Source: Stappia sp. (GTDB taxonomy: Bacteria > Pseudomonadota > Alphaproteobacteria > Rhizobiales > Stappiaceae). From it: 64,000 nt of DNA. Shown one piece after another: positions 51,781 through 60,781 of this stretch (positions are counted from its first letter, which is position 1; every line of letters starts with the position of its first letter). Location: positions 62,001 through 126,000 of the forward strand of contig NZ_CP157793.1 in the NCBI RefSeq assembly GCF_040110915.1, given 5' to 3'. The notes below the pieces were generated by a model, which was not told the DNA's origin, searched no databases, and worked only from the letters and a program-made list of their open reading frames with translations. The position numbers and the translations under genes were made by a program.

Positions 51781-52473
51781 TCAGTATCTCGGATCGCGGC
51801 GGTGCGGCACGGCCTCGCTCCGCTCGCCCGGCCGGGCGACCAGCACGGCGGTGCCGGCGCGCAGCGTCACGTCGATCCCGGCGTGATTGTCGCCGGCGAC
51901 GCGGTTCGACAGCGTCAGCGACTGGCCGAGCGCCACGTCGCGCTCGCTGAGCGGCCAGTCGACGCCCTCGAGCGTCAGCCCCGCGAGGTCGGTGAAGGCG
52001 AGCACCGAGAACAGCGTGCCCGCCGGCAGATCGAAATGCTGAGGCCCGATGACCAGCGGCCAGGCTTCCTCCGTGCCGCTGGTCATCACCACGGGAAGCC
52101 CGCGCGCGGCGAGCGCCGCGCCATGCAGCAGATTGTGGACGGCGTGATCGGAGCGCGCGCCGCCGAGCGCGCCGGCGAGCACGAGCGCGTCGGCCCCGCG
52201 CGCCAGCGCTTCCTCGACCGCCAGTTCCCCGTCGGTCATGTCCTTGTCGAAGGGATGCGGCTGTCGCGGCACCTCCGCCCAGGTCGCATGCAGCGGATCG
52301 TCGCTGGAATCGAAATCGCCGACCCACAGTTCCGGCGTCACGCCGAGCGTTTCGGCATGGCGCATGCCGCCGTCGGCGGCGATGACGCGCGCGCCCGCGA
52401 TCTGGCGGCGGAGCCGGTCGCCCGGCGCAAGGTCGCCGCCGAGCAGGATGAGGAAGGGGCGGGAAGCTGTCAT
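51781..52473 (-). CDS. Thiamine pyrophosphokinase (thiamine diphosphokinase)
   Basis: This 230-residue enzyme transfers pyrophosphate from ATP to thiamine, making the cofactor TPP. Marks are FLILLGGDLAPGDRLRRQIA, ARVIAADGGMRHAETLGVTP, the metal-binding LWVGDFDSSDD, QPHPFDKDMTDGELAVEEAL and GALGGARSDHAVHNLLHGAA; the C-terminal domain carries the thiamine-site Ser/Asn region, LTLSNRVAGD. GAGAGG supports the start at 52473. It converges with the thiX end, and its product is the ligand of the riboswitch upstream of thiD, so the two transcripts form a feedback pair. Confidence 0.95.
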   Translation of the reverse strand: MTASRPFLILLGGDLAPGDRLRRQIAGARVIAADGGMRHAETLGVTPELWVGDFDSSDDPLHATWAEVPRQPHPFDKDMTDGELAVEEALARGADALVLAGALGGARSDHAVHNLLHGAALAARGLPVVMTSGTEEAWPLVIGPQHFDLPAGTLFSVLAFTDLAGLTLEGVDWPLSERDVALGQSLTLSNRVAGDNHAGIDVTLRAGTAVLVARPGERSEAVPHRRDPRY

Positions 52474-52568
52474 GCGCCTCTCGGGTGGGGATCTGAAGGA
52501 AGCCATATCCTCCTTGTATCACACAGGTTTTGTCGCGCATCCTGCGTTGGCGAAAGGGAGGAAACGCG

Positions 52569-53912
52569 ATGAACCTGTCCACCATGCTGGCCGCGCGGGC
52601 CGAAGCAAGTACGCCGGTGCGCGTCGCGCTGATCGGCGCCGGCAAGTTCGGCTCCATGTATCTGACCCAGGCCCGGCTGACGCGCGGCGTGCATGTGGCG
52701 GCGATCGTCGATCTCGATCCGGGACGGGTCAAGGGGACGCTTGCGACCTGCGGCTGGCCGGAGGAACAGGCGCAGGCCCCGACGCTCGACGCCGCGCTCG
52801 AAACGGGCAAGACCCATGTGACGGACGATCTCGGCGCGGTGCTGCGCGATGACCGCATCGAGGTGGTGATCGAGGCGACCGGCGACCCGGCGGTGGGCAT
52901 CCGCCACTGCACCGCGATCATCGACGCCGGCAAGCATGTGATCATGGTCAATGTGGAGGCGGATGTGCTCGCCGGGCCGCTGCTCGCCCGGCGCGCGGCG
53001 CGGGCCGGCGTCGTCTATTCGCTGGCCTGGGGCGACCAGCCGGCGCTCATCTGCGAGCATGTGGACTGGGCGCGGGCCTGCGGGTTCTCGGTGGTCTGCG
53101 CCGGCAAGGGCACGCGCTATCTGCCGACCTATCACCAGCTCACGCCGGACACGGTCTGGGACGTGCTCACGCAATATCTCGACATCACCGACCGCGGTCT
53201 CATCAACCCGAAGATGTTCAACTCCTTTCTCGACGGGACCAAGTCCGGCATCGAGATGACGGCGGTGTGCAATGCGACCGGGCTCGCGCCGCAACCCGAC
53301 GGGCTCGCCTTCCCGCCGGCGAGCCGTTTCGAACTGTCCCGCGTGTGTCGGCCGAAGGACGCCGGCGGCACGCTGGCGCTGTCGGGCACGACGGAAGTGG
53401 TGTCCTCGCTCACCCGCGCCGGCGCCGACGTGCCGCATCATCTCGCCATGGGTACCTTCGTGGTGATCGAGGGCGAGACGGACTACGCCCGCCAGTGCTT
53501 TCGCGAGTATCACATGCTGGAGGACGAGACGGGCCGCTTCGCCGCGCTCTACCGGCCCACCCACATGATCGGCATGGAGCTGGGGCTGTCGGTGGCCTCG
53601 GCCGTGCTGCGGCGCGAGCCGACCGGCGCGCCACGCGGCTTCGTCGCCGATGTGGTGGCGACCGCCAAGCGCGATCTCAAGGCCGGCGAGATGCTCGACG
53701 GCGAGGGCGGTGCCTGCGTGTGGGGCAAGCAGCAGCCGGCGGCCGCCTCGCTCGCGGCCGGGCGCCTGCCGCTGGGGCTTGCCGCCAACGTGCGGCTCGT
53801 GCGCGATGTGGCCGAGGGCGCGATGCTCACATGGGACGACGTGGCGCTCGATCCGGACGACGAGGCGGTGAAGGTCCGCCGCGAGATGGAGGCGGCTTTC
53901 CCGCCGGCGTGA
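52569..53912 (+). CDS. COG4091-type homoserine-dehydrogenase-like oxidoreductase with SAF domain
   Basis: This 447-residue protein has an N-terminal Rossmann domain (RVALIGAGKFGSMYLTQARL, then VEVVIEATGDPAVGIRHCTA), a middle catalytic-like part (NPKMFNSFLDGTKSGIEMTA) and a C-terminal SAF domain from about residue 375 (ATAKRDLKAGEMLDGEGGAC, LVRDVAEGAMLTWDDVALD). The combination matches predicted homoserine dehydrogenases with a SAF domain, whose true substrates are mostly sugar acids or branched 2-keto compounds in known cases. The start at 52569 has AGGGAGG. It is convergent with the serine ammonia-lyase and divergent from the pyrophosphokinase. The function is unknown. Confidence 0.86.
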   Translation: MNLSTMLAARAEASTPVRVALIGAGKFGSMYLTQARLTRGVHVAAIVDLDPGRVKGTLATCGWPEEQAQAPTLDAALETGKTHVTDDLGAVLRDDRIEVVIEATGDPAVGIRHCTAIIDAGKHVIMVNVEADVLAGPLLARRAARAGVVYSLAWGDQPALICEHVDWARACGFSVVCAGKGTRYLPTYHQLTPDTVWDVLTQYLDITDRGLINPKMFNSFLDGTKSGIEMTAVCNATGLAPQPDGLAFPPASRFELSRVCRPKDAGGTLALSGTTEVVSSLTRAGADVPHHLAMGTFVVIEGETDYARQCFREYHMLEDETGRFAALYRPTHMIGMELGLSVASAVLRREPTGAPRGFVADVVATAKRDLKAGEMLDGEGGACVWGKQQPAAASLAAGRLPLGLAANVRLVRDVAEGAMLTWDDVALDPDDEAVKVRREMEAAFPPA

Positions 53913-53947
53913 GCCGGATCCTTCAAGGGCGGGTCAGCAAGGCCGGG

Positions 53948-55342
53948 TCAGCATTCGACGACATTGACCGCGAGACCGCCCTGCGAGGTCTCCTTGTATT
54001 TGTCGGTCATGTCGAGCCCGGTCTGGCGCATGGTCTCGATGCAGCTGTCGAGCGGCACGAAATGGGTGCCGTCGCCGCGCAGCGCCAGCGAGGCGGCGGT
54101 CACGGCCTTCACCGCGCCGAGCGCGTTGCGCTCGATGCAGGGCACCTGCACGAGCCCGCCGATCGGATCGCAGGTCATGCCGAGATGGTGCTCGAGCGCG
54201 ATCTCGGCGGCGTTCTCCACCTGCTCGTTGGTGCCGCCGAGCGCGGCGCACAGGCCCGCCGCCGCCATCGCCGAGGCCGAGCCGACCTCGCCCTGGCAGC
54301 CGACTTCCGCGCCCGAAATCGAGGCGTTCGCCTTGATGATGCCGCCGATGGCGGCCGCCACCAGCAAAAACGTGCGCATGCCCTCCCGGCAGCCGTCCGG
54401 GCAATGGTCGAGATAATAGCGCATCACCGCCGGCACCACGCCGGCCGCGCCGTTGGTGGGCGCGGTGACGAGCCGGCCGCCGGCCGCGTTCTCCTCGTTC
54501 ACCGCCATGGCATAGACGCCGAGCCAGTCCATCACCGTGTGCTGGAAAGGCCGGTTCTTGCCGGCTTCCCCGGTGAGCTTGTCGTGGATCTGGCGCGCGC
54601 GGCGCCTGACCTTGAGCCCGCCCGGCAATTCGCCGTCGCGGGTCAACCCGCGCTGCAGGCAGGCATCCATCGCCGACCAGATCGCGTCGAGCCGCTCGTC
54701 CAGATCGGCCCCCGCCCCGCCGGTCCCGGCGCGCGCGTCCTCGTTCGCCCGCTTCATGTCGGCGATCGTCAGGCCGCTCGCCGCGCCCATCGCCAGCATC
54801 TCCTTCGCCGTGGCGAAAGGATAGGGCACCTCCGCGTCGCCACTCGCCGGCATCAGGTCGTCCTGCGCGTCGAGTTCGGCGGCCGTGACCACGAAGCCGC
54901 CGCCGATCGAATAGAGCGTGTCCTCGAAGAGAACGGTGCCGCGCGCGTCCCGCGCGGTGAAGATCATGCCATTGGCATGGCCGGGCAGGGGCGGTCCGTA
55001 GTCGAAGACGAGATCCGTGTCGGGATCGAAGGCGACCCGGCCGAGGCCGGCGACGGTCACGGTCTTGTCGCGGGCGAGCCGGGCCATTTCGTCCTCGACG
55101 CAATCGGGATCGAGGGTCGCGGGGGCGTGGCCGGCGAGCCCGAGGCAGATCGCGCGGTCGCTCGCATGCCCCTTGCCGGTGAAGGCCAGCGAGCCGTGCA
55201 GCGAAACGGCGAAGCGCGCGGGGCTGAGCTCCCGGTCGCGCAGCCTGTCCAGAAACCGGCCGGCCGCCACCATCGGTCCCATCGTGTGCGACGAGGACGG
55301 ACCGACCCCGATCTTGAAGATGTCGAACACGGAAATGAACAC
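53948..55342 (-). CDS. sdaA: L-serine ammonia-lyase (iron-sulfur, single chain)
   Basis: This 464-residue enzyme deaminates L-serine to pyruvate using a 4Fe-4S cluster. The N-terminal beta domain begins [20 protein letters not shown], the substrate-binding Ser-Ser-His-Thr motif. The alpha domain has [20 protein letters not shown], the cluster-associated [40 protein letters not shown], and a C-terminal Cys in LAVNVVEC that acts as a built-in competitor for the cluster. The start is GTG 55342 with GGGAGGG 7 bases upstream. It stands alone between a COG4091-type gene and the GntR regulator. Confidence 0.96.
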   Translation of the reverse strand: MFISVFDIFKIGVGPSSSHTMGPMVAAGRFLDRLRDRELSPARFAVSLHGSLAFTGKGHASDRAICLGLAGHAPATLDPDCVEDEMARLARDKTVTVAGLGRVAFDPDTDLVFDYGPPLPGHANGMIFTARDARGTVLFEDTLYSIGGGFVVTAAELDAQDDLMPASGDAEVPYPFATAKEMLAMGAASGLTIADMKRANEDARAGTGGAGADLDERLDAIWSAMDACLQRGLTRDGELPGGLKVRRRARQIHDKLTGEAGKNRPFQHTVMDWLGVYAMAVNEENAAGGRLVTAPTNGAAGVVPAVMRYYLDHCPDGCREGMRTFLLVAAAIGGIIKANASISGAEVGCQGEVGSASAMAAAGLCAALGGTNEQVENAAEIALEHHLGMTCDPIGGLVQVPCIERNALGAVKAVTAASLALRGDGTHFVPLDSCIETMRQTGLDMTDKYKETSQGGLAVNVVEC

Positions 55343-55484
55343 GCAAACCCTCCCTGGTCGCCGCGCCCACCCCCCCTGTCTGTTGCCGATGAGGGCGCGG
55401 ATCGCCGCTACCATGGCGGCTGATCGAACGCGCGTCATCAACGCAGTGCAGCAATGACGCAATCGGGAAAATGCCTGTCGGATT

Positions 55485-56225
55485 TCAGCGCCGCGCCGGG
55501 GCAGCCGCGGTGGCCTCGCCGGCACCCAGCTCGCGCAGGAACGCATAGACCGCGCTGGAGAAGCCGATGTGCTCGCGCAAGAGCGCTCGCGCGCCCTCCA
55601 GATCGCGGGCGAGCGCGGCGTCCATCAGCCGCGTGTGATGGGCGAGCCCCAGCATGCGCGACAGCAGGCGGTCGAAGGTGGTGCGCGCCGTCGCGTCCAT
55701 GGCGCTCTGCAGCGCGGGATCGACCAGCATGTGCCGGTGATGGCGGCGCAGCTGATCGCTGATCTGCCCATGAAAGCGGGTGAGGGTGGCGCTGTCGCCG
55801 GCCGACAGCAGCGCGGCGTGAAAGGCGTCGTGGCGGGTCTCCCACAGCACCAGATCCTCCGTCGCCCGGTCGGGTCGGGGCACGGGCGCGCGCGACAGCG
55901 CGTGATGGGCCGCGACGAGCCGGCCCTCCCAGTCCGTGTCGCCGGTCTCCACCGAGCGGACCAGCAGCGCATCCTCCACCGTTTGCCGCGCCACCTGCAG
56001 ATCGCGCAGGCTGTCGAAGGACACGGGCGCCACCCGGTAGCCCCTGTTGGGCGACGACACGACGAGCCCTTCCGCCTCCAGTCGCGACAAGGCCTCGCGC
56101 AGCGGGGTCCACCCGAGCCCCGTGCGCCGGGTCAGCATGGAAACGGCGAGCGGCGTGTCCGGCGCAAGCCGTGCCGCCAGAATGTCGGCCTTCAGCCGGT
56201 GATAGGCTTCGTCGATCTTCGCCAT
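55485..56225 (-). CDS. GntR-family (FCD domain) regulator, divergent from kynU
   Basis: This 246-residue regulator has an N-terminal winged helix (AYHRLKADILAARLAPDTPL, SMLTRRTGLGWTPLREALSR, LVVSSPNRGYRVAPVS) and a C-terminal FCD effector domain (about 75-225) rich in His and Asp: WETRHDAFHAALLSA, LTRFHGQISDQLRRHHRHML, and ALLREHIGFSSAV, the usual three-His metal/ligand site. The gene is divergent from the kynurenine operon with 151 bases between, so it most likely controls kynU-kynA-kynB. The ligand may be tryptophan, kynurenine or anthranilate (inference). Confidence 0.9.
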   Translation of the reverse strand: MAKIDEAYHRLKADILAARLAPDTPLAVSMLTRRTGLGWTPLREALSRLEAEGLVVSSPNRGYRVAPVSFDSLRDLQVARQTVEDALLVRSVETGDTDWEGRLVAAHHALSRAPVPRPDRATEDLVLWETRHDAFHAALLSAGDSATLTRFHGQISDQLRRHHRHMLVDPALQSAMDATARTTFDRLLSRMLGLAHHTRLMDAALARDLEGARALLREHIGFSSAVYAFLRELGAGEATAAAPARR

Positions 56226-56306
56226 GTCGCTCGGTCGGTCGCCATTCGAAAATATGATATCAAAGATTATATATAATTCTTGAGGGCCGGCGTCCAGCTT
56301 GCTACC

Positions 56307-56320
56307 GTTGCATCTGCAAC
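56307..56320. promoter_or_regulatory. Candidate operator in the gntR-kynU intergenic region
   Basis: GTTGCA-TC-TGCAAC is a perfect 6-bp inverted repeat 56 bases upstream of kynU. A weak promoter (TTGAGG at 56280, 17-base spacer, TACCGT at 56303) would overlap it, which suits repression by the GntR protein. A nearby AT-rich stretch (56253-56280) probably holds the regulator's own promoter. Confidence 0.45.
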
Positions 56321-56376
56321 CGACGATGGCGTGCGGGCGGTCCCTGTCCCGCCCGCTCCGCAAGGGACAGACAGAC

Positions 56377-57639
56377 ATGCCCACGATCACCGCGTCACAG
56401 ACCCCCGACTCCACGTTGAAGGACCGCGCCGCGGCGCGCGATGCCGACGATCCGCTGGCCGCCAGGCGCGACCTCTTCTCGATCCCCGAGGGCGTGATCT
56501 ATCTCGACGGCAATTCGCTCGGCGTGTTGCCGAGGGCGGTGCCGGCGCGTCTGTCGGAGGTGGTGGCGAGCGAATGGGGCACGAGCCTGATCCGCGCGTG
56601 GAACACGCACGGCTGGATCGATCTGCCGCAAAAGGTCGGCGACCGGATCGCGCGCCTGATCGGCGCCGCGCCCGGCACGGTGACCGCCTGCGACAACACC
56701 TCGATCAATGTGTTCAAGGTGCTCGCCGCGGCGCTGGCCCTGCGGCCCGAGCGCAAGGTGATCCTGTCGGATACCGGCAACTTCCCGACCGATCTCTACA
56801 TGGCGCAGGGTCTGCGCGACCTGCTCGGCCGCGGCCACGAGCTGAAGGTGGTGGCCCCGGAGGATGTCGCCGACGCGCTTGACGAGAGCGTCGCGGTGAT
56901 GATGCTGACCGAGGTCGACTACAAGACCGGCCGCCTGCACGACATGGCCGGCCTGACGGCCCGCGCCCATGCGGTCGGCGCGCTGACGGTCTGGGATCTC
57001 GCCCATTCCGCCGGCGCGATTCCCGTCGATCTTTCGGGCGCGAAGGCCGATTTCGCCGTCGGCTGCGGCTACAAGTATCTGAACGGCGGCCCGGGCGCGC
57101 CGGCGTTTCTCTACGTCGCGCCGGAGCATCAGGGCGCGGTGACCCCGCCGCTGACCGGCTGGATGGGCCATGAGGCGCCCTTCGCCTTCGACCTCGATTT
57201 CCGCCCCGACGCGGGCGTCGGGCGCATGCGCGTCGGCACGCCGCCGATCCTGTCGCTGTCGGCGCTCGATGCCGCGCTCGACGCCTTCGATGGGGTCGAC
57301 ATGGCCGTCGTGCGGGCCAAGTCGCAAAGCTTGTCGGAGCTGTTCCGAACCGAGATCGAGCGCCGCTGTCCCGACCTGGAGCTTGCCAGCCCGCGCGATC
57401 CGGCGGCGCGCGGCAGCCAGGTGTCCTTCCGCTTCGACGAGGGGTACGCGCTGATGCAGGCGCTGATCGCGCGCGGCGTGATCGGCGACTTCCGCGCCCC
57501 CGACATCGTGCGTTTCGGCTTCACGCCGCTCTACCTGTCGCATGGCGATGTGCTGGCCGCCTGCGACATCCTGGAGGATATCGTGACGACGCGGTCCTGG
57601 GACCGGCCGGAGTTTCACAAGCGGGCGAAGGTGACATGA
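56377..57639 (+). CDS. kynU: Kynureninase
   Basis: Kynureninase splits kynurenine to anthranilate and alanine with pyridoxal phosphate. The 420-residue protein shows [40 protein letters not shown], the PLP-phosphate part [37 protein letters not shown] (PLP ring Asp) and the Schiff-base Lys in [17 protein letters not shown]. All conserved sites are present. The start at 56377 is the first ATG before the domain. The stop overlaps the kynA start by 4 bases. Confidence 0.97.
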   Translation: MPTITASQTPDSTLKDRAAARDADDPLAARRDLFSIPEGVIYLDGNSLGVLPRAVPARLSEVVASEWGTSLIRAWNTHGWIDLPQKVGDRIARLIGAAPGTVTACDNTSINVFKVLAAALALRPERKVILSDTGNFPTDLYMAQGLRDLLGRGHELKVVAPEDVADALDESVAVMMLTEVDYKTGRLHDMAGLTARAHAVGALTVWDLAHSAGAIPVDLSGAKADFAVGCGYKYLNGGPGAPAFLYVAPEHQGAVTPPLTGWMGHEAPFAFDLDFRPDAGVGRMRVGTPPILSLSALDAALDAFDGVDMAVVRAKSQSLSELFRTEIERRCPDLELASPRDPAARGSQVSFRFDEGYALMQALIARGVIGDFRAPDIVRFGFTPLYLSHGDVLAACDILEDIVTTRSWDRPEFHKRAKVT

Positions 57640-58502
57640 GCGACGAGACAACGAGGAAAGAGCGCGTTCTGTCGCCCTACGATCCGTCGCAGGACGGCGC
57701 GCAGATGGAATTCGACGGACGCATGTCCTATGGCGACTATCTGTGCCTCAACCGCATCCTGACATCGCAGAATCCGATGTCGGACGCTCATGACGAGATG
57801 CTGTTCATCATCCAGCATCAGACGTCGGAACTGTGGATGAAGCAGATCATCCATGAACTGGTCGAGGCCAAGGCGCGCATTGCCGCCGACGATCTGCCGC
57901 CGGCCTTCAAGATGCTGACGCGCGTGGCGCGCATCTTCGAGCAGCTGACCGGCGCCTGGCAGGTGCTGCGCACCATGACACCGTCCGAATACACCGACTT
58001 TCGCGAGGATCTCGGCCAGTCGTCGGGCTTCCAGTCGCATCAGTACCGGGCGATCGAGTTTCTCGCCGGCAACAAGAACGCGGCGATGCTCAGGCCCCAC
58101 GCCCATGTCCCGCGCCTGCATCACTGGCTTGACCAGATGCGCCGGGAAACCAGCATCTACGACGAGGCGATCCGGCTGCTGGCGCGCTCCGGCTTCGCGA
58201 TCGACGCCGATCATCTGGCCCGTGATCATGCACTTCCCTATCAGAAGAACGACAGCGTTCATCGCGCCTGGCTGGAGGTCTACCGCGACCCCCGCGCCCA
58301 TTGGCATCTCTACGATCTCGCGGAGAAGCTCGTCGACTTCGAGGATTATTTCCGCCGCTGGCGCTTCAATCACGTGACCACGGTGGAGCGGGTGATCGGC
58401 TTCAAGCGGGGAACGGGTGGTACGTCCGGCGTGCAGTATCTGCGCCGCATGCTCGACGTGGTGCTGTTTCCGGAATTGTGGGACATTCGCGCCGACCTGT
58501 AG
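57636..58502 (+). CDS. kynA: Tryptophan 2,3-dioxygenase
   Basis: This heme enzyme opens the indole ring of tryptophan to N-formylkynurenine, the first step of the pathway. The 288-residue protein has [20 protein letters not shown] (substrate-binding His), [20 protein letters not shown], the proximal heme His in [20 protein letters not shown] and the Gly-Thr-Gly-Gly-Thr-Ser segment that follows. The length and motifs match the bacterial family. It overlaps kynU by 4 bases, and kynB follows 49 bases later. Confidence 0.97.
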   Translation: MSDETTRKERVLSPYDPSQDGAQMEFDGRMSYGDYLCLNRILTSQNPMSDAHDEMLFIIQHQTSELWMKQIIHELVEAKARIAADDLPPAFKMLTRVARIFEQLTGAWQVLRTMTPSEYTDFREDLGQSSGFQSHQYRAIEFLAGNKNAAMLRPHAHVPRLHHWLDQMRRETSIYDEAIRLLARSGFAIDADHLARDHALPYQKNDSVHRAWLEVYRDPRAHWHLYDLAEKLVDFEDYFRRWRFNHVTTVERVIGFKRGTGGTSGVQYLRRMLDVVLFPELWDIRADL

Positions 58503-58551
58503 CGCCGCGCCCTTGATGCCGCATGCCGCGCGAGAGGGAGGAGCCCGCGCC

Positions 58552-59199
58552 ATGTCTCGACCGAACGCCCCCCGCCTGATCGACATCACGCCGGCGCTGA
58601 CGCCCGGCATGGCGGTCTTTCCGGGCGATGCGCCCTATGAGGTGCGCGAGACCTTCAAGATCGGCCCCGGCTGTCCGGTCAATGTCACCAGTGTTTCGTT
58701 GTCGACCCACTGCGGCGCCCATGCCGACGCGCCCCTGCATTACGATCCCGCCGGCGCCTCCATCGACCGGCTCGCGCTCGAGGATTACATCGGCCCGGCG
58801 CGGCTGATCGACGGGCGCGGCGACGGGCCTCTCTGTTTTCCGCAGGACATCGAAGACCGGCTCGACGGCGCGCCGCCGCGTATTCTCATCCGCCTGGCCG
58901 ACGGTCTCGACCCGAAACGCTGGCCGAAAGGGTTTCGCGCGCTCGCGCCCGAGACGGTGGAGCTGCTCGCAGCGCGCGGCGTGCGGCTGATCGGCGTCGA
59001 CGTGCCCTCGGTCGATCCCGAGACCTCCAAGGATCTGCCCGCCCATATGGCAGTCCGTCGTCATGACATGCGGATTCTGGAGAATCTGGCGCTGACCCTT
59101 GCGGAATTTGGGGATTATGAGTTGATCGCGCCGCCATTGAAGCTAGAAGGACTTGACGCAGCGCCGGTGCGCGCGGTTCTCCGGACGTGTGCGTCCTGA
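58552..59199 (+). CDS. kynB: Arylformamidase (N-formylkynurenine hydrolase) KynB
   Basis: KynB hydrolyses N-formylkynurenine to kynurenine and formate. In this 215-residue cyclase-family protein the metal-binding motif is LSTHCGAHADAPLHYDPAGA (His-x-x-x-His-x-Asp type), and the opening IDITPALTPGMAVFPGDAPY and the later LIGVDVPSVDPETSKDLPAH are typical. With kynA and kynU it completes the route from tryptophan to anthranilate. The start at 58552 has GGAGGAG about 9 bases upstream. A Liv-type transporter begins 72 bases after its stop. Confidence 0.96.
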   Translation: MSRPNAPRLIDITPALTPGMAVFPGDAPYEVRETFKIGPGCPVNVTSVSLSTHCGAHADAPLHYDPAGASIDRLALEDYIGPARLIDGRGDGPLCFPQDIEDRLDGAPPRILIRLADGLDPKRWPKGFRALAPETVELLAARGVRLIGVDVPSVDPETSKDLPAHMAVRRHDMRILENLALTLAEFGDYELIAPPLKLEGLDAAPVRAVLRTCAS

Positions 59200-59271
59200 G
59201 GCGGCGGCGCAGAGGGGCGACAACCACAAGGCGGCCGCACGAACGGACCGCCAAACCTTGCGAGGGAGCGG

Positions 59272-60060
59272 ATGGGCGTGCAAACGCACATGCTGGAGGT
59301 CGACGACCTCGTCATGAACTACGGCGGGTTTCGCGCCGTCGACGGGTGTTCGTTCACCGTCGACGAGGGCACCATCACCGGCCTCATCGGTCCGAACGGA
59401 GCGGGCAAGACCACGCTGTTCAATCTGATCGCCGGTGCCTTTCCTCCGAGTGCCGGCAGGATTCGCTATCTCGGCAAGGACATCACCAAATTGCCGACGG
59501 ACAAGCGGTTCCATCGCGGTCTGGTGCGCACCTTCCAGATCCCGCATGAGTTTCACCGCCTCACCGCGCTGGAAAACCTGATGACCGTGCCGCCGGGTCA
59601 GGCCGGCGAGGGGCTGTTCGCCAACTGGTTCGCCTACGGCCGGGTGCGCGAGCGCGAGGCGCAGGTGCGCGCAAGGGCCGAGGAGACGCTCGCCTTCCTC
59701 GAGCTCACCCACCTCGCGCATGAGCGCGCGGGCAATCTGTCGGGCGGGCAGAAGAAGCTTCTGGAACTCGGCCGCACCATGATGACGGACGCGAAGCTGG
59801 TGCTCCTCGACGAGCCGGCCGCCGGCGTCAACCGGACGCTGTTGCGCAAGCTGGAGGAGAAGATCGCGATCCTCAACAAGGAGCGCGGCTACACCTTCGT
59901 GCTGATCGAACACGACATGGAAATGATCGAGAAGCTCTGCGATCCCGTCATCTGCATGGCCGAGGGGCGCGTGCTGATCGAAGGCGATTTCCAGACGGTG
60001 CGCTCCGACCCGCGGGTGCTCGAAGCCTATCTCGGCGAAGTGGTCGGAGATGCCGCATGA
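59272..60060 (+). CDS. Branched-chain/polar amino acid ABC transporter ATP-binding protein (LivG-like)
   Basis: This is a 262-residue ATPase of the HAAT/Liv family. Walker A is GLIGPNGAGKTTLFNLIAGA, the signature NLSGGQKKLLELGRTMMTDA, Walker B LVLLDEPAAGVN and the His switch VLIEHDMEMIEKLCD. The N-terminal LEVDDLVMNYGGFRAVDGCS and the phrase GLVRTFQIPHEFHRLTALEN are LivG-like. GAGGGAGCGG stands before the ATG. livF follows with a 4-base overlap. The gene is the first of a five-gene importer cluster downstream of kynB. The true substrate is not certain (see findings). Confidence 0.95.
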   Translation: MGVQTHMLEVDDLVMNYGGFRAVDGCSFTVDEGTITGLIGPNGAGKTTLFNLIAGAFPPSAGRIRYLGKDITKLPTDKRFHRGLVRTFQIPHEFHRLTALENLMTVPPGQAGEGLFANWFAYGRVREREAQVRARAEETLAFLELTHLAHERAGNLSGGQKKLLELGRTMMTDAKLVLLDEPAAGVNRTLLRKLEEKIAILNKERGYTFVLIEHDMEMIEKLCDPVICMAEGRVLIEGDFQTVRSDPRVLEAYLGEVVGDAA

Positions 60061-60776
60061 CACGACCCGCGAACGACATTCTCGTCATGACCGATCTCGT
60101 CGGCGGCTATGGCGACGCCAACATCCTGCAGGGCGTCTCGCTGCGCGCGGCGGAAAAGGAGATCGTGGTGATCGTCGGCCCCAACGGCGCCGGCAAGTCG
60201 ACCGCGATGAAAGCGATCTTCGGCCTCCTGAAGATCCGCGGCGGGCGCATCGAGGTCGCCGGCACCGACATCACCGGCATGGCGCCCAACCGCATCGTCG
60301 AGGCGGGCGTGTGCTACGTGCCGCAGGTCAGCAATGTGTTCCGTGAAATGACGGTGCACGAGAACCTGGAAATGGGCGCCTTCCTGCGCTCCGGCGATCT
60401 TTCCGCCGCCTACGACCGGGTCTACACGCTGTTTCCCGATCTCAAGGAGCGGCGCAAGGCGCTCGCCGGCAATCTCTCGGGCGGGCAGCGGCAGATGGTC
60501 GCCATGGGGCGCGCGCTGATGCTGGAGCCGACGCTCCTGCTCCTGGACGAGCCGACCGCCGGCCTGTCGCCGAAATACATGGAGCAGATCTTCCAGATCT
60601 GCCGCGACGTGCGCGACACCGGCGTGACCATCCTGCTCGTCGAACAGCACGCCAAGCAGGCGCTCGCCTTCGCCGACCGCGGCTATGTGCTGGCCTCCGG
60701 CGCCAACCGGCACGAGGGCACGGGCGCCGAGCTTCTGGCCGACCGCGACGTCGCCGACATGTTCCTCGGAGGGTGA
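60057..60776 (+). CDS. Branched-chain/polar amino acid ABC transporter ATP-binding protein (LivF-like)
   Basis: This is the second ATPase of the importer, 239 residues long. It shows Walker A VIVGPNGAGKSTAMKAIFG, the signature LSGGQRQMVAMGRALMLEPT, Walker B LLLLDEPTAGLSPK and the switch His in LLVEQHAKQALAFADRG. The phrase VCYVPQVSNVFREMTVHENL is typical of LivF. It overlaps the LivG-like gene by 4 bases, and the permease follows directly. Confidence 0.95.
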   Translation: MTRPANDILVMTDLVGGYGDANILQGVSLRAAEKEIVVIVGPNGAGKSTAMKAIFGLLKIRGGRIEVAGTDITGMAPNRIVEAGVCYVPQVSNVFREMTVHENLEMGAFLRSGDLSAAYDRVYTLFPDLKERRKALAGNLSGGQRQMVAMGRALMLEPTLLLLDEPTAGLSPKYMEQIFQICRDVRDTGVTILLVEQHAKQALAFADRGYVLASGANRHEGTGAELLADRDVADMFLGG

Positions 60777-60781
60777 GCGCG

